From Pseudarthrobacter sp. NIBRBAC000502772 (GTDB lineage Bacteria > Actinomycetota > Actinomycetes > Actinomycetales > Micrococcaceae): a stretch of DNA of 64,000 nt. A program made the position numbers and the translations under genes. The first letter of the stretch is position 1; each line of letters starts with the position of its first letter. Under the pieces are notes generated by a model, which was not told where the DNA came from, did no database searches, and saw nothing but the letters and a program-made list of their open reading frames with translations. Shown here piece after piece: positions 20,411 to 27,717 of this stretch. The DNA is taken from NCBI RefSeq assembly GCF_006517235.1, contig NZ_CP041188.1, positions 1-64,000 of the forward strand. The letters run 5' to 3'.

Positions 20411-21006
20411 GGCTTGAGCCTCGCCGGACGGAGCACACTAGCCTGAGGGCCCGGACTCCTACGTCGACCGTGCGGAAAAACCAGACCTGAACATACGGCG
20501 CCAGAGCTCATACCCGGCGATGTTCAGGATGCGATTGCGGGGCTGGGCGGTGAGGTTGTCGTCGAGGTTGGCGCCCTGAGGCACGCCTATGGTTCGAAAA
20601 AAGACCGACTCGACGCAGTCTGCGCTTCTCGGACCGCCATGGGCTGGGACCACGAGTCAAGTCCGCGGGCTGCACGAGAAAACCCGGGTTATTCGGCGAC
20701 CCGCCACCAGCGTGGCTGATCGGGCCCGAGCCTGCGACTCATGGAGCGCAAAATTTCGACGGCACTCCGAACAAGAACTCAAGACAAAGACTAACTAAGA
20801 CCTGTCCCCAAGGAACGCTAGTCGCTCTGGACCGGCACTGGGAGAATGACCCGGTCCTGCTCGCAGTGGATGACGGCTGCGGAGGTGGCTTGTTCCCAGA
20901 TCCGAAGAACCGCCGACGGATGGGCGGTGCGCGCCACCCTCCTCTACGCACCCGTGCTCAGCAGAACCCGCGATAGCAGCCACGGATTCCCGGCATTGCG
21001 CCAGTT
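20411..21006. other. Gene-free stretch between regulator and PQQ operon end
   Basis: No supported gene. Some frames are open for 60-70 codons but lack ribosome sites and motifs. This is the convergent space between the LytTR regulator and the Cys-rich gene; I see no strong terminator hairpin. Confidence 0.4.
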
Positions 21007-21228
21007 TTAAACGCCGACCTGTGCCTTTCCGTGCTGGTGCACTTCGCAGCGGCAGTACATGTTCCGACACGTGTAGCACGCGGGCTCCATTTTGCAGCGC
21101 GGACAGACATCGCAGCTGACTGGCTCTGTGTGCCGGCCGGCATCCACCGATGTGTAGGACTCCCCACATTGGTAGCACGGCGGCCGTGCACTGTCTTCTC
21201 TCCGGTCGCGCATGTCGATGTTCGGCAT
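21007..21228 (-). CDS. Cys-rich small protein (putative metal binding)
   Basis: 73 residues with nine Cys in pairs: CYQC, SCDVCPRC, ACYTC and YCRC, followed by EVHQHGK. The spacing suggests two zinc-ribbon-like or other metal sites. Its ATG overlaps the stop of the MntP-like gene by one base (TGATG), so it is translationally coupled to the end of the PQQ operon. I do not recognise a family. Possible roles are metal handling or a structural zinc protein for the quinoprotein system. Confidence 0.65.
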   Translation of the reverse strand: MPNIDMRDRREDSARPPCYQCGESYTSVDAGRHTEPVSCDVCPRCKMEPACYTCRNMYCRCEVHQHGKAQVGV

Positions 21229-21770
21229 CAGTCACTATCCACGCCGGCGAACATCAGGCCCGCCATCACCAGCAGGACGATCCCGGCCAACAGATCCGTA
21301 CGGAGGCGGGGGATGAAGTTGGCGATGGTGCGGCCGAGCTGGTGTCCAGCGACCGACATCACGAAGGTGGTGAACGCGAACAGGAAGGGCGCAAGCCATG
21401 GCGAATAGCCTGCGAGGCCGAGTGCCGCGCCCGCGGCCACGTTGTCGATGCTCAACGGCAGGGGCAGCCAGCGCCGGGCCGTCTTCATGTCGAGGTCGGC
21501 ATGCTCGGATGACCGGAGCGCCTTGACTGTGATCCACAGGCCGTATGCGGCAAGGCCGGCTGCCCCGATCATCTCGGCCGATCCTTCGATCTGGGTGGTA
21601 AAGTACGCACCGATAAGCAGCCCGACGACCGGTGCCAGGCCGTCCCAGAGGCCGAAGATCGCGGACGTCTTGACGGATGTGCGCCAGGTCGGTTTGAGTC
21701 CCCCGAGCACGATCGATGTCCGGAAGTTGTCCAGGCCCAGGGCGAATCCGAGCCCTATAAGTGCAATCAT
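21228..21770 (-). CDS. MntP-like metal-efflux or permease protein
   Basis: 180 residues and about six membrane segments with two similar halves, each with an intramembrane Asp-Asn motif: GFALGLDNFRTSIVLGG near the start and LPLSIDNVAAGAALG in the middle. This is the MntP (YebN) architecture, in which these acids bind divalent cations. It starts 2 bp after the pqqE stop and uses a ribosome site inside the pqqE end (AAAGGA). Linkage to a PQQ operon suggests movement of a cofactor metal, possibly calcium or lanthanide; that is speculation. Confidence 0.75.
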   Translation of the reverse strand: MIALIGLGFALGLDNFRTSIVLGGLKPTWRTSVKTSAIFGLWDGLAPVVGLLIGAYFTTQIEGSAEMIGAAGLAAYGLWITVKALRSSEHADLDMKTARRWLPLPLSIDNVAAGAALGLAGYSPWLAPFLFAFTTFVMSVAGHQLGRTIANFIPRLRTDLLAGIVLLVMAGLMFAGVDSD

Positions 21771-21772
21771 TG

Positions 21773-22948
21773 TTATTTTCCTTTAAATACGGTGGGGGAC
21801 AGCGGGACGGGCGTTCTCGCCGTCCTTCGCTGTGTTGCTGTGGTCGCCCGTTTCTTGCCGAGCACCTGAGGCCGGGGGATCAACGAGCCACGGGGCCGCA
21901 TCGGGTCGTTTGCTGCCGCCACTGCCGCTTCGACCAGCCCGTGGTCGGGAGAGAGGTGGCAGACCGGGTCAGTCCGGGCGGCGTCGCCGGTGAGTGCAAA
22001 GGCCTGACAGCGACAGCCGCCGAAGTCGATTTCCTTGCGATCACAGCTGCGGCACGGGTCCGGCATCCACGCGTCGCCGCGGAATTGCTGAAACAGTGGC
22101 GCCTCCTCCCAGATCCACTCCAGAGAGTGCTCGCGCACGCTGGCAGGGGGTAGTTCAAGGCCGCGTGCCAACTCATGGGCGGCCGGGCATGGCAGCGCCT
22201 CGCCGTTGGGGACCACGGTGAACTGGCGACTGGCCCAGCCGTCCATGCAGGGTTTGGGGTACTTGCTGTAGTAGTCGGGGATGACGTAGATGATCTCCAT
22301 CCGGTCCGCGAGCCGCTCTTGAGCCGCCCGCACCACCGCCTCCGCGCGCTCCAGCTGGTCCCTGGCCGGCAGCAACTCGGCCTGGTTGGGCCCTGCCCAG
22401 CCGGCATACTGCGTGTTTGCCAGTTCCACACGGTCAGCCTTCATCGCCACCGCCATCTCAAGGATGCGGTCGATCCGGTCGATGTTCTGCCGGTGCAGCA
22501 CAACGTTGAGGGTCAGTGGCCAGCCCAACTCCTTGATAAGTTTCCCCGCCGCCTGCTTGCGCTCGAACGAAACAGTGCCTGCGATCTGGTCGGACAGGGC
22601 TTGATCATCGGCTTGGATGCTGAGCTGTACGTGGTCGAGACCTGCGCTGCGCAGTTGCTCGGCGCGACGCTTGGATAAGCCAATCCCGCTAGTGATCAGG
22701 TTGGTGTACAGTCCCAGCTGGTTGGCGCACTGCACCAATTCGACGATGTCGTGGCGCTGCAGCGGCTCGCCGCCCGAGAGGTGCAGCTGGAGCACACCCA
22801 GGTCGGCGGCCTCGGTAAATACCCGTTGCCACTCTTCGGTACTCAGCTCATCACGATAGTCGTCGAGCTGGAGCGGATTGGAGCAGTAGCTGCACTGCAG
22901 TGGGCAGGCGTACGTGAGCTCAGCGAGCAGTCCGTAGGGCTTATCCAT
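21773..22948 (-). CDS. pqqE: PqqA peptide cyclase (radical SAM)
   Basis: 391 residues. The radical-SAM cluster motif CPLQCSYC lies at residues 15-22, followed by LHLSGGEP. The C-terminal SPASM-type region supplies Cys in KPCMDGW, LPCPAAH, PDPCRSCDRKEIDFGGCRCQAF and DPVCH for auxiliary iron-sulfur clusters. PqqE forms the Glu-Tyr carbon bond in PqqA, the first step of PQQ synthesis. It overlaps pqqD by 8 bp. The 25-residue basic tail after the last Cys is longer than usual. Confidence 0.95.
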   Translation of the reverse strand: MDKPYGLLAELTYACPLQCSYCSNPLQLDDYRDELSTEEWQRVFTEAADLGVLQLHLSGGEPLQRHDIVELVQCANQLGLYTNLITSGIGLSKRRAEQLRSAGLDHVQLSIQADDQALSDQIAGTVSFERKQAAGKLIKELGWPLTLNVVLHRQNIDRIDRILEMAVAMKADRVELANTQYAGWAGPNQAELLPARDQLERAEAVVRAAQERLADRMEIIYVIPDYYSKYPKPCMDGWASRQFTVVPNGEALPCPAAHELARGLELPPASVREHSLEWIWEEAPLFQQFRGDAWMPDPCRSCDRKEIDFGGCRCQAFALTGDAARTDPVCHLSPDHGLVEAAVAAANDPMRPRGSLIPRPQVLGKKRATTATQRRTARTPVPLSPTVFKGK

Positions 22949-23219
22949 GGTTTACCTCCATGCCATGCCTGGTGACGAGATCTGCCACGAAGCGTTGGAC
23001 GTCGCCGTCGGCGACCTGGTCGTACTTACTGCGCAGCTCGTCACTGATCTCTGCGACAGTGCGCTGTGCGTCGCACAACTCCACGATCGCGGCGCCGGTG
23101 GCGTTGATGACCCAAACCGTCTCCGGTGAGAGCAGCGCGTGTTCCCCGCGTGCGGCATTGAAGACCATCCGCACATGCGGCGCCAACCGCGGCCGGGCAG
23201 ACTCGTCAGTGATTTCCAT
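22941..23219 (-). CDS. pqqD: PqqD, PqqA-binding chaperone
   Basis: 92 residues starting MEITDESARPRLAPHVRM. It has the family pattern RMVFNAARGEHALLSPETVWVINATGAAIVELCDAQRTVAEI followed by V-x-x-FV-x-x-L. PqqD presents PqqA to PqqE. The start overlaps the pqqC stop by 14 bp; an upstream extension of the frame into pqqC is rejected because it has no family similarity. Confidence 0.93.
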   Translation of the reverse strand: MEITDESARPRLAPHVRMVFNAARGEHALLSPETVWVINATGAAIVELCDAQRTVAEISDELRSKYDQVADGDVQRFVADLVTRHGMEVNHG

Positions 23220-23901
23220 AGCCCTGGTCCATCGCATCGAGCATGCTCCACAGCACGTCGCACTTGAAGGACAGCGCCGCCACCGCGGCTGCCTGCGTTT
23301 CTGGGGTGACACAGTGCTTCCGCACTATCTCCAGACCGTGCTCTGAGTCGCGGGGCGCCTGGGTAATGCGGGCCCGAAAGTAGGCGAGACCCTCGGGGCT
23401 GATCCAGGTGTAGTGGCGTTCGAATGCCGCGAGCCGCTGTGCCATCAGGTTGGGTGCGAACAACTCGGTCAGGGAGGATGCCACCGCCTCCACCCATGGC
23501 CGGGTGCGGGTGAAGGTGACGTAGGCGTCGACGGCGAATCGCACACCGGGGAGCAGGTGCCGTGAGTCCTCGACCTCCTCACGGGTCAGGCCAACGGCCT
23601 CGCTTAGACGCAGCCACGACTCGATTCCGCCGGTTCCCTCGGTGGTGCCGTCATGGTCAATGATGCGCTGGACCCAGCGGCGCCGTACCTCGCTGTCTGG
23701 GCAGCTGCTGATGATCGCCCCGTCCTTCCGGGGGATGTTCGCCTGGTAGTAGAAGCGATTGGCCACCCACCCCCGGATCTCCTCGCGGCTGGACTGTCCC
23801 TCGTTCATCCGACGATGGAAGGGATGCTCGCTGTGGTACTGCTTGGCGTGCGCGCGGAGCGTCTCCTCGAGTTCATCGGGTGTGAGTACTGCCGTCATCA
23901 T
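23206..23901 (-). CDS. pqqC: Pyrroloquinoline-quinone synthase
   Basis: 231 residues, all-helical heme-oxygenase-like fold: YHSEHPFHRRMNEGQ (substrate His), GWVANRFYYQANIPRKDGAI, DHDGTEGTGGIESWLRL and the closing IVRKHCVTPE. PqqC performs the final eight-electron oxidation and ring closure to PQQ. It starts 6 bp after pqqB, well inside the operon. Confidence 0.95.
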   Translation of the reverse strand: MMTAVLTPDELEETLRAHAKQYHSEHPFHRRMNEGQSSREEIRGWVANRFYYQANIPRKDGAIISSCPDSEVRRRWVQRIIDHDGTTEGTGGIESWLRLSEAVGLTREEVEDSRHLLPGVRFAVDAYVTFTRTRPWVEAVASSLTELFAPNLMAQRLAAFERHYTWISPEGLAYFRARITQAPRDSEHGLEIVRKHCVTPETQAAAVAALSFKCDVLWSMLDAMDQGYGNH

Positions 23902-23907
23902 TGCTCC

Positions 23908-24804
23908 TTAAATCTCTAGTTCCAGCCCGTCCACGGCGACTTCCATGCCATGCCGGTCGAGGTGCAGTCGTTCCGGCGAGTCGTCGAGCAAGATCGGGTT
24001 GGTGTTGTTGATATGGATGTAGATCTTGCGATCGATGGGTAGCGGCGACAGCAGCTCAAGGCTGCCGCCCGGCCCATCGATCGGTACATGTCCCATGTCA
24101 CGCGAGGTCTTGCTAGCCAGGCCGAGGCTGGGCATCTCGTCATCACGCCAGCAGGTGCCATCGACCAGCAAGGCGGAGGAGTCCGCCAGCTCCTCGAGGA
24201 TGTCGGGGGTAAGCTGCTGCACGCACGGGAGGTAGACCAAGCTTCGACGACTGGTGGTGTCCGTGACACGGTAGCCCACGACCCGACCGTTCGGCGCAGC
24301 CCCGGCGAAGCGCATCCGCTTCTTGGTGGGCACCTCGAACGCGCAATACGAGAGCCCTTCGCCTAGCACCACCTCGGTGCCGGGGACCACCGGTCGCCAC
24401 GTGACCGGACAGTACGCTTCGAGAGTCCGCAGTATCCCGGTTCCGGTGGTGAGGGTCTCGTACACCGACTCCGTCGCGTGCACCTCGAGTCCGCGACCCT
24501 CCCGCATCAGGAGCAGACCGAGCGTGTGGTCAAGCTCGGCGTCGGTGAGCAGCACGGCCTGCAGCCGAGCCACACTGCCGTCGTCGGGATGCAGAGCCTC
24601 GAAAGGCTCTATTTGTGACTGGATATCCGGTGAGGCATTGAACAGGAACCACTGCTGCCGGTCAGCGCTCACCGCGATGGACGACTGGGAGCGTGGGACG
24701 CAGGGTCGCGAGCCGCTCCGTGCCGCGCGGCATTGGGGGCACGCACAGTTCCACTGCGGGAATCCTCCGCCGGCTGCCGATCCCAGTACGTGCATCCACA
24801 TCAC
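23908..24804 (-). CDS. pqqB: PqqB, metallo-beta-lactamase-fold PQQ protein
   Basis: 298 residues. It opens with HVLGSAAGGGFPQWNCACPQC, whose Cys pair binds structural zinc in PqqB, continues with FNASPDIQSQIEPF and LLTDAELDHTLGLLLMREG (the altered His-motif of PqqB), and ends with IYIHINNTNPILLDDS. PqqB hydroxylates the crosslinked intermediate. Three starts (GTG 24804, ATG 24801, ATG 24795) are possible. It is separated from pqqA by a hairpin. Confidence 0.94.
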   Translation of the reverse strand: MMWMHVLGSAAGGGFPQWNCACPQCRAARSGSRPCVPRSQSSIAVSADRQQWFLFNASPDIQSQIEPFEALHPDDGSVARLQAVLLTDAELDHTLGLLLMREGRGLEVHATESVYETLTTGTGILRTLEAYCPVTWRPVVPGTEVVLGEGLSYCAFEVPTKKRMRFAGAAPNGRVVGYRVTDTTSRRSLVYLPCVQQLTPDILEELADSSALLVDGTCWRDDEMPSLGLASKTSRDMGHVPIDGPGGSLELLSPLPIDRKIYIHINNTNPILLDDSPERLHLDRHGMEVAVDGLELEI

Positions 24805-24834
24805 CGATCACACCCTTTTCGCTGTGTCGCCGGA

Positions 24835-24865
24835 GGGGTACCGGGCCAATCTGGCCTGGCACCCC
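24835..24865 (-). terminator. Hairpin between pqqA and pqqB
   Basis: Interrupted stem GGGGT-CC-GGCCA with TGGCC-GG-ACCCC around a 3-base loop, directly preceded by a G-rich tract on the transcribed strand. Lack of a U run suggests partial termination or RNA stabilisation, which would let the short pqqA message exceed pqqBCDE. Confidence 0.5.
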
Positions 24866-24874
24866 CCCGGTTTT

Positions 24875-24970
24875 CTACTTGGTTGCCACGTAGGCGGTTA
24901 CTTCGGCGGACACGCGGATTTCCGCGAGTGTGGGCGCTTCCCACTTTTTCAGATTGTTATCAACATTCAT
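24875..24970 (-). CDS. pqqA: PqqA, PQQ precursor peptide, copy 2
   Basis: 31 residues. Trp10-Glu11-x-Pro13 and the crosslink pair Glu23 and Tyr27 (EVTAY) are present, as in authentic PqqA. It lies 44 bp after the dehydrogenase stop, with a GAAAGGA ribosome site. Placing pqqA directly behind the PQQ enzyme ties cofactor supply to enzyme expression. Confidence 0.93.
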   Translation of the reverse strand: MNVDNNLKKWEAPTLAEIRVSAEVTAYVATK

Positions 24971-25014
24971 GGTCTTTTTTCCTTTCGGTCTCTGGATGGG
25001 TATTTGGGTTGGAA

Positions 25015-26700
25015 TCAGCTGGGCAGGGCGAAGGCGATCAACGCGCTACCGTGGCCCGCGGCGCTCATTGCGGGGATGATGCCTTCGAGCCATCCACCCC
25101 AGCCCACTGGGACGACGACGTACTGCTTGCCGTCGACGCTGTAGGTCGAGCAGCTGCTGTGATGGCCGCTACCACACTGGAACTCCCACAGCTTTTCACC
25201 GGTTCGGGCGTCCAAGGCGACGAACTCACCGGTCGGGGTGCCCGCGAAAACCAGGTCGCCGGCTGTAGCAAGCACGGACGCGGCCATTGGGTAGTCGATG
25301 CGCCAGCGCCACTTCTCCTCGCCGTAGCTGTCGAACGCGCTGACTGACCCGGCCATGTCGTCGATGTCCACCTGAACAGCAGCGCCCCAATAAGGCATGC
25401 CCTCCTTGAACTCCCGACGCCGCCGGGTCGCTGTAGCACCCACGTCGGCCACTGGCACGTAGAACAGCTCGGTCTTTTGGCTGTACGCCGCGTGCGTCCA
25501 CTCCTTCGCACCGGCCGGGCCGGGGAAGAAATGGACCGGCTCGCCCTCCTTGTCCGGGTACTTCCGGGCAGTCACCTTCCCATCTCGAGTGATGACACCC
25601 CAGTCGATACGGTCCACGAAGGGAGTGACCTGCTGCAGCTCACCGTTGGTGCGGTCCAGCACGAAGAAGTAGCCGTTCTTGTCGAAGTGACCCAGCAACT
25701 TCTTGCCATCCCGCTCGAACAGGGTCATCTCCATCGTGGAGTCGTAGTCCCACAGGTCGTGCGGAGTGAACTGGTAGTGCCACTTAATCTCGCCTGAGTC
25801 GACGTCCAGCGCGACAACGCTGTCCGTGTAGAGGTTGTCTCCCTCGCGAATCCCGCCGTCGAAATCGGGTGCCGGGTTGCCGGTGCCCGCGTAGTACAGG
25901 TTTAGCTCCGGGTCATAAGTCCCGGTAACCCAGTGGTTTCCGCCACCGCGCTGCCAGGCCTCACCGTCAGCGGGCCAGGTCTCCGAGCCTGGTTCGCCAG
26001 GCTTGGGCACGGTGTAAGTGCGCCAGCGCTGCTCGCCGGTCTCCAAGTCCCAGGCGTCGATGTGGCCACGCACACCGAACTCGCCGCCGGCGCTGCCAGT
26101 GATGAGCATGTCTTTGATTACCAACGGAGCGAGCGAGGCACTCTCACCCGCGCGCACGTCGCCGATGGTCTTCTGCCACACCGTTTCGCCGTTGGTTGCG
26201 TCCAACGCCAGCAGCTGGGCGTTCGGAGTCACGAAGTAGACTTTCCCATTGGCCACCGCGCAACCTCGGTTGACATTGCTGCAACAGAGCGAAACATCGA
26301 AGGGCACCGCATGCTTATAGCGCCAGAGCTCCTTGCCCGTGACCGCGTCGACAGCCCAGAACCAGCCGTCCCAGCCGGTGACGTACATGACGCCATCCAC
26401 GATCAATGGGCAGGCCTCGAATGCGTAGGTCGACCCACCTGCTATCTGACCAGCCTGCCCGGCCTGGAAGATCCAGGCAGGGCTGAGCTTGCTCACGTTC
26501 TCAGTGTTGATCTGGTCCAGCAGGCTGTACCGCTGCCCGTCATAGGCACCGTAGTACGTGAGCCAGTTCTGCGATTCCGAACGCGCATTCAGGAGGCGTT
26601 CGTAGTCGATGTTGTTCGTCACCGCGGGCGCGGTACCGGGCACGGCGCTCAGTGCGCTGTGGTCGATCGCCTCGCCGGCGTCTATATATTCGACTGTCAT
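25015..26700 (-). CDS. PQQ-dependent alcohol dehydrogenase, DYD (lanthanide) type
   Basis: 561 residues forming one eight-bladed quinoprotein propeller. Landmarks: adjacent Cys139-Cys140 (SLCCSN), Glu207 (GGEFGVRG), Asn275 (GTGNPAP) and Asp318-Tyr319-Asp320 in TPHDLWDYDS. The extra Asp two residues after the catalytic Asp is what separates lanthanide-dependent XoxF and ExaF enzymes from calcium-dependent MxaF, which has Ala there. No cytochrome c domain is fused. The N-terminus (MTVEYIDAGEAIDHS) is acidic and has no Sec or Tat signal, which is odd for a family that works outside the membrane. It follows the PQQ-associated gene by 15 bp. The substrate could be methanol, ethanol or another alcohol. 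Confidence 0.92.
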   Translation of the reverse strand: MTVEYIDAGEAIDHSALSAVPGTAPAVTNNIDYERLLNARSESQNWLTYYGAYDGQRYSLLDQINTENVSKLSPAWIFQAGQAGQIAGGSTYAFEACPLIVDGVMYVTGWDGWFWAVDAVTGKELWRYKHAVPFDVSLCCSNVNRGCAVANGKVYFVTPNAQLLALDATNGETVWQKTIGDVRAGESASLAPLVIKDMLITGSAGGEFGVRGHIDAWDLETGEQRWRTYTVPKPGEPGSETWPADGEAWQRGGGNHWVTGTYDPELNLYYAGTGNPAPDFDGGIREGDNLYTDSVVALDVDSGEIKWHYQFTPHDLWDYDSTMEMTLFERDGKKLLGHFDKNGYFFVLDRTNGELQQVTPFVDRIDWGVITRDGKVTARKYPDKEGEPVHFFPGPAGAKEWTHAAYSQKTELFYVPVADVGATATRRRREFKEGMPYWGAAVQVDIDDMAGSVSAFDSYGEEKWRWRIDYPMAASVLATAGDLVFAGTPTGEFVALDARTGEKLWEFQCGSGHHSSCSTYSVDGKQYVVVPVGWGGWLEGIIPAMSAAGHGSALIAFALPS

Positions 26701-26715
26701 CGGAATAATTCCTTT

Positions 26716-27216
26716 CTATGGGCGGGGCTGGTTGGGTCGATCCAGCCGGGCTTCTGGGGGCACTTCGCCCTTCACAACGATTGCGGCGGTCAGACCGCGG
26801 CCCTCGTCGTTGCCTGCCGGTGAGCTGTACCAGTAGTAACCCGGGCCATCCAGGTTGATCGTCGCCCGGCCCTTCGAGTGGTTCAGCAACCCGAGGAACT
26901 TCGGGCCGCCATTATTGGGCAACAGGCAGGCGTGCGTGTTCGTGTCATCGTTAATGACCGTCAGTTCAAGTTCACCGCCGTGCGGCAGGACCAGGATCGC
27001 TGGTTCCCAGCAGCACTCGTCTTCCTTGATCCGGATCGTCGCCTCCATCGTGCCGTCAGCACGTTCGGTCGCCTCAGCGATGGAGCCGGTCCCCAACACT
27101 CGACCCATGGTCGCCTTGTTCTGTCCGTCCAAGCCAAACTTCGCCAGCAGATCAGACCGATTTTCAGTAGTCGGCACTTCTTCAATGGTCGGTACTTCTT
27201 CAGTAGTCGTCGTCAC
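26716..27216 (-). CDS. PQQ-associated cupredoxin-like protein, copy 2
   Basis: 166 residues, GTG start after AGGAGGTGA. The N-terminus carries a duplicated unit (EEVPTIEEVPTTEN). The body has an ECCWEP pair, a beta strand ending NTHACLLPNNGG, an FLGLLNHSKGR segment and a final GPGYYWYSSPAGND strand-loop. Overall it looks like a cupredoxin, yet the Cys-His-Met of a type 1 copper site are replaced, so electron transfer by copper is doubtful. It has no signal peptide. As first gene of the dehydrogenase operon it may be a subunit, chaperone or docking partner. Confidence 0.8.
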   Translation of the reverse strand: MTTTTEEVPTIEEVPTTENRSDLLAKFGLDGQNKATMGRVLGTGSIAEATERADGTMEATIRIKEDECCWEPAILVLPHGGELELTVINDDTNTHACLLPNNGGPKFLGLLNHSKGRATINLDGPGYYWYSSPAGNDEGRGLTAAIVVKGEVPPEARLDRPNQPRP

Positions 27217-27249
27217 TGGACATCACCTCCTCGTGAAATCACATACGAA

Positions 27250-27270
27250 TTACGCAAACTTCCTGCGTAA
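27250..27270. promoter_or_regulatory. Dyad operator candidate TTACGC-N9-GCGTAA (copy 2)
   Basis: Same arms as at 8907-8927 with a changed centre, 34 bp before the start of the intact operon. It is the best candidate operator of the PQQ alcohol dehydrogenase operon. Confidence 0.55.
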
Positions 27271-27449
27271 CAGCTTGCTCATCCGAGCCAGCTGAGAGAT
27301 AACCGTATGCCTACCCGTACCCGACAACCAGACACAACCGCTGGACCCCCACACCATGCCGTTCACCGGCCTCAACGCGCCGCTCGTCACGAGATCCAGA
27401 TCACACCGCCCGACACGCGACAGCGAGAAGCCACAGACACGAAGCGCAC

Positions 27450-27610
27450 GGCGAGTGCCTGAATTGCGGCGGATCCTCGGCCTGATGCGGCCGGGCGGTG
27501 TCTGGCTGGCAGGGCGGCCGCGGACATCCTTGGGGATGAGATTGACCATGGGTGAACCCAAGGCCGCCGGCGCCTGGCCCCGCGGACGAGTACGGGACGT
27601 TCCACGCGCC
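27450..27610. other. Short stretch between inverted-repeat arm and gap leader
   Basis: No gene seen. This marks the junction of two blocks: the duplicated PQQ segment ends at 27449 and the RuMP leader starts at 27611. Confidence 0.35.
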
Positions 27611-27690
27611 GTACTACCTAAACAGGTAGGTTTAGCCATCCATAGTTAGCGTTTCACCTACCCGCGAATGATAGGAGGATGGATGCCAGG
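27611..27690 (+). promoter_or_regulatory. RuMP leader module, copy 2 (upstream of gap)
   Basis: Dyad CTACCT-AAAC-AGGTAG at 27614-27629, then TTTAGCCATCC, GCGTTTCACCTACCCGCG and GGATGGAT. The order and spacing match the copy at 46621-46705 closely and those at tkt, phi and the aquaporin more loosely. The conserved ATG of the module (27679) is in frame with gap. Confidence 0.8.
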
Positions 27691-27717
27691 CCCCACTCTT
27701 TTTGGAAAGGCAGCCCG

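Larger units (their letters stand above)
24592..27449 (-). repeat. Inverted-repeat arm B (complete PQQ operon front)
   Basis: Reverse-complement partner of arm A (8728-9845). It includes the leader, the PQQ-associated gene, the full dehydrogenase gene, pqqA and the first part of pqqB. The outer junction is sharp: identity ends at 27449, where arm A leaves at 8728. Confidence 0.9.
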
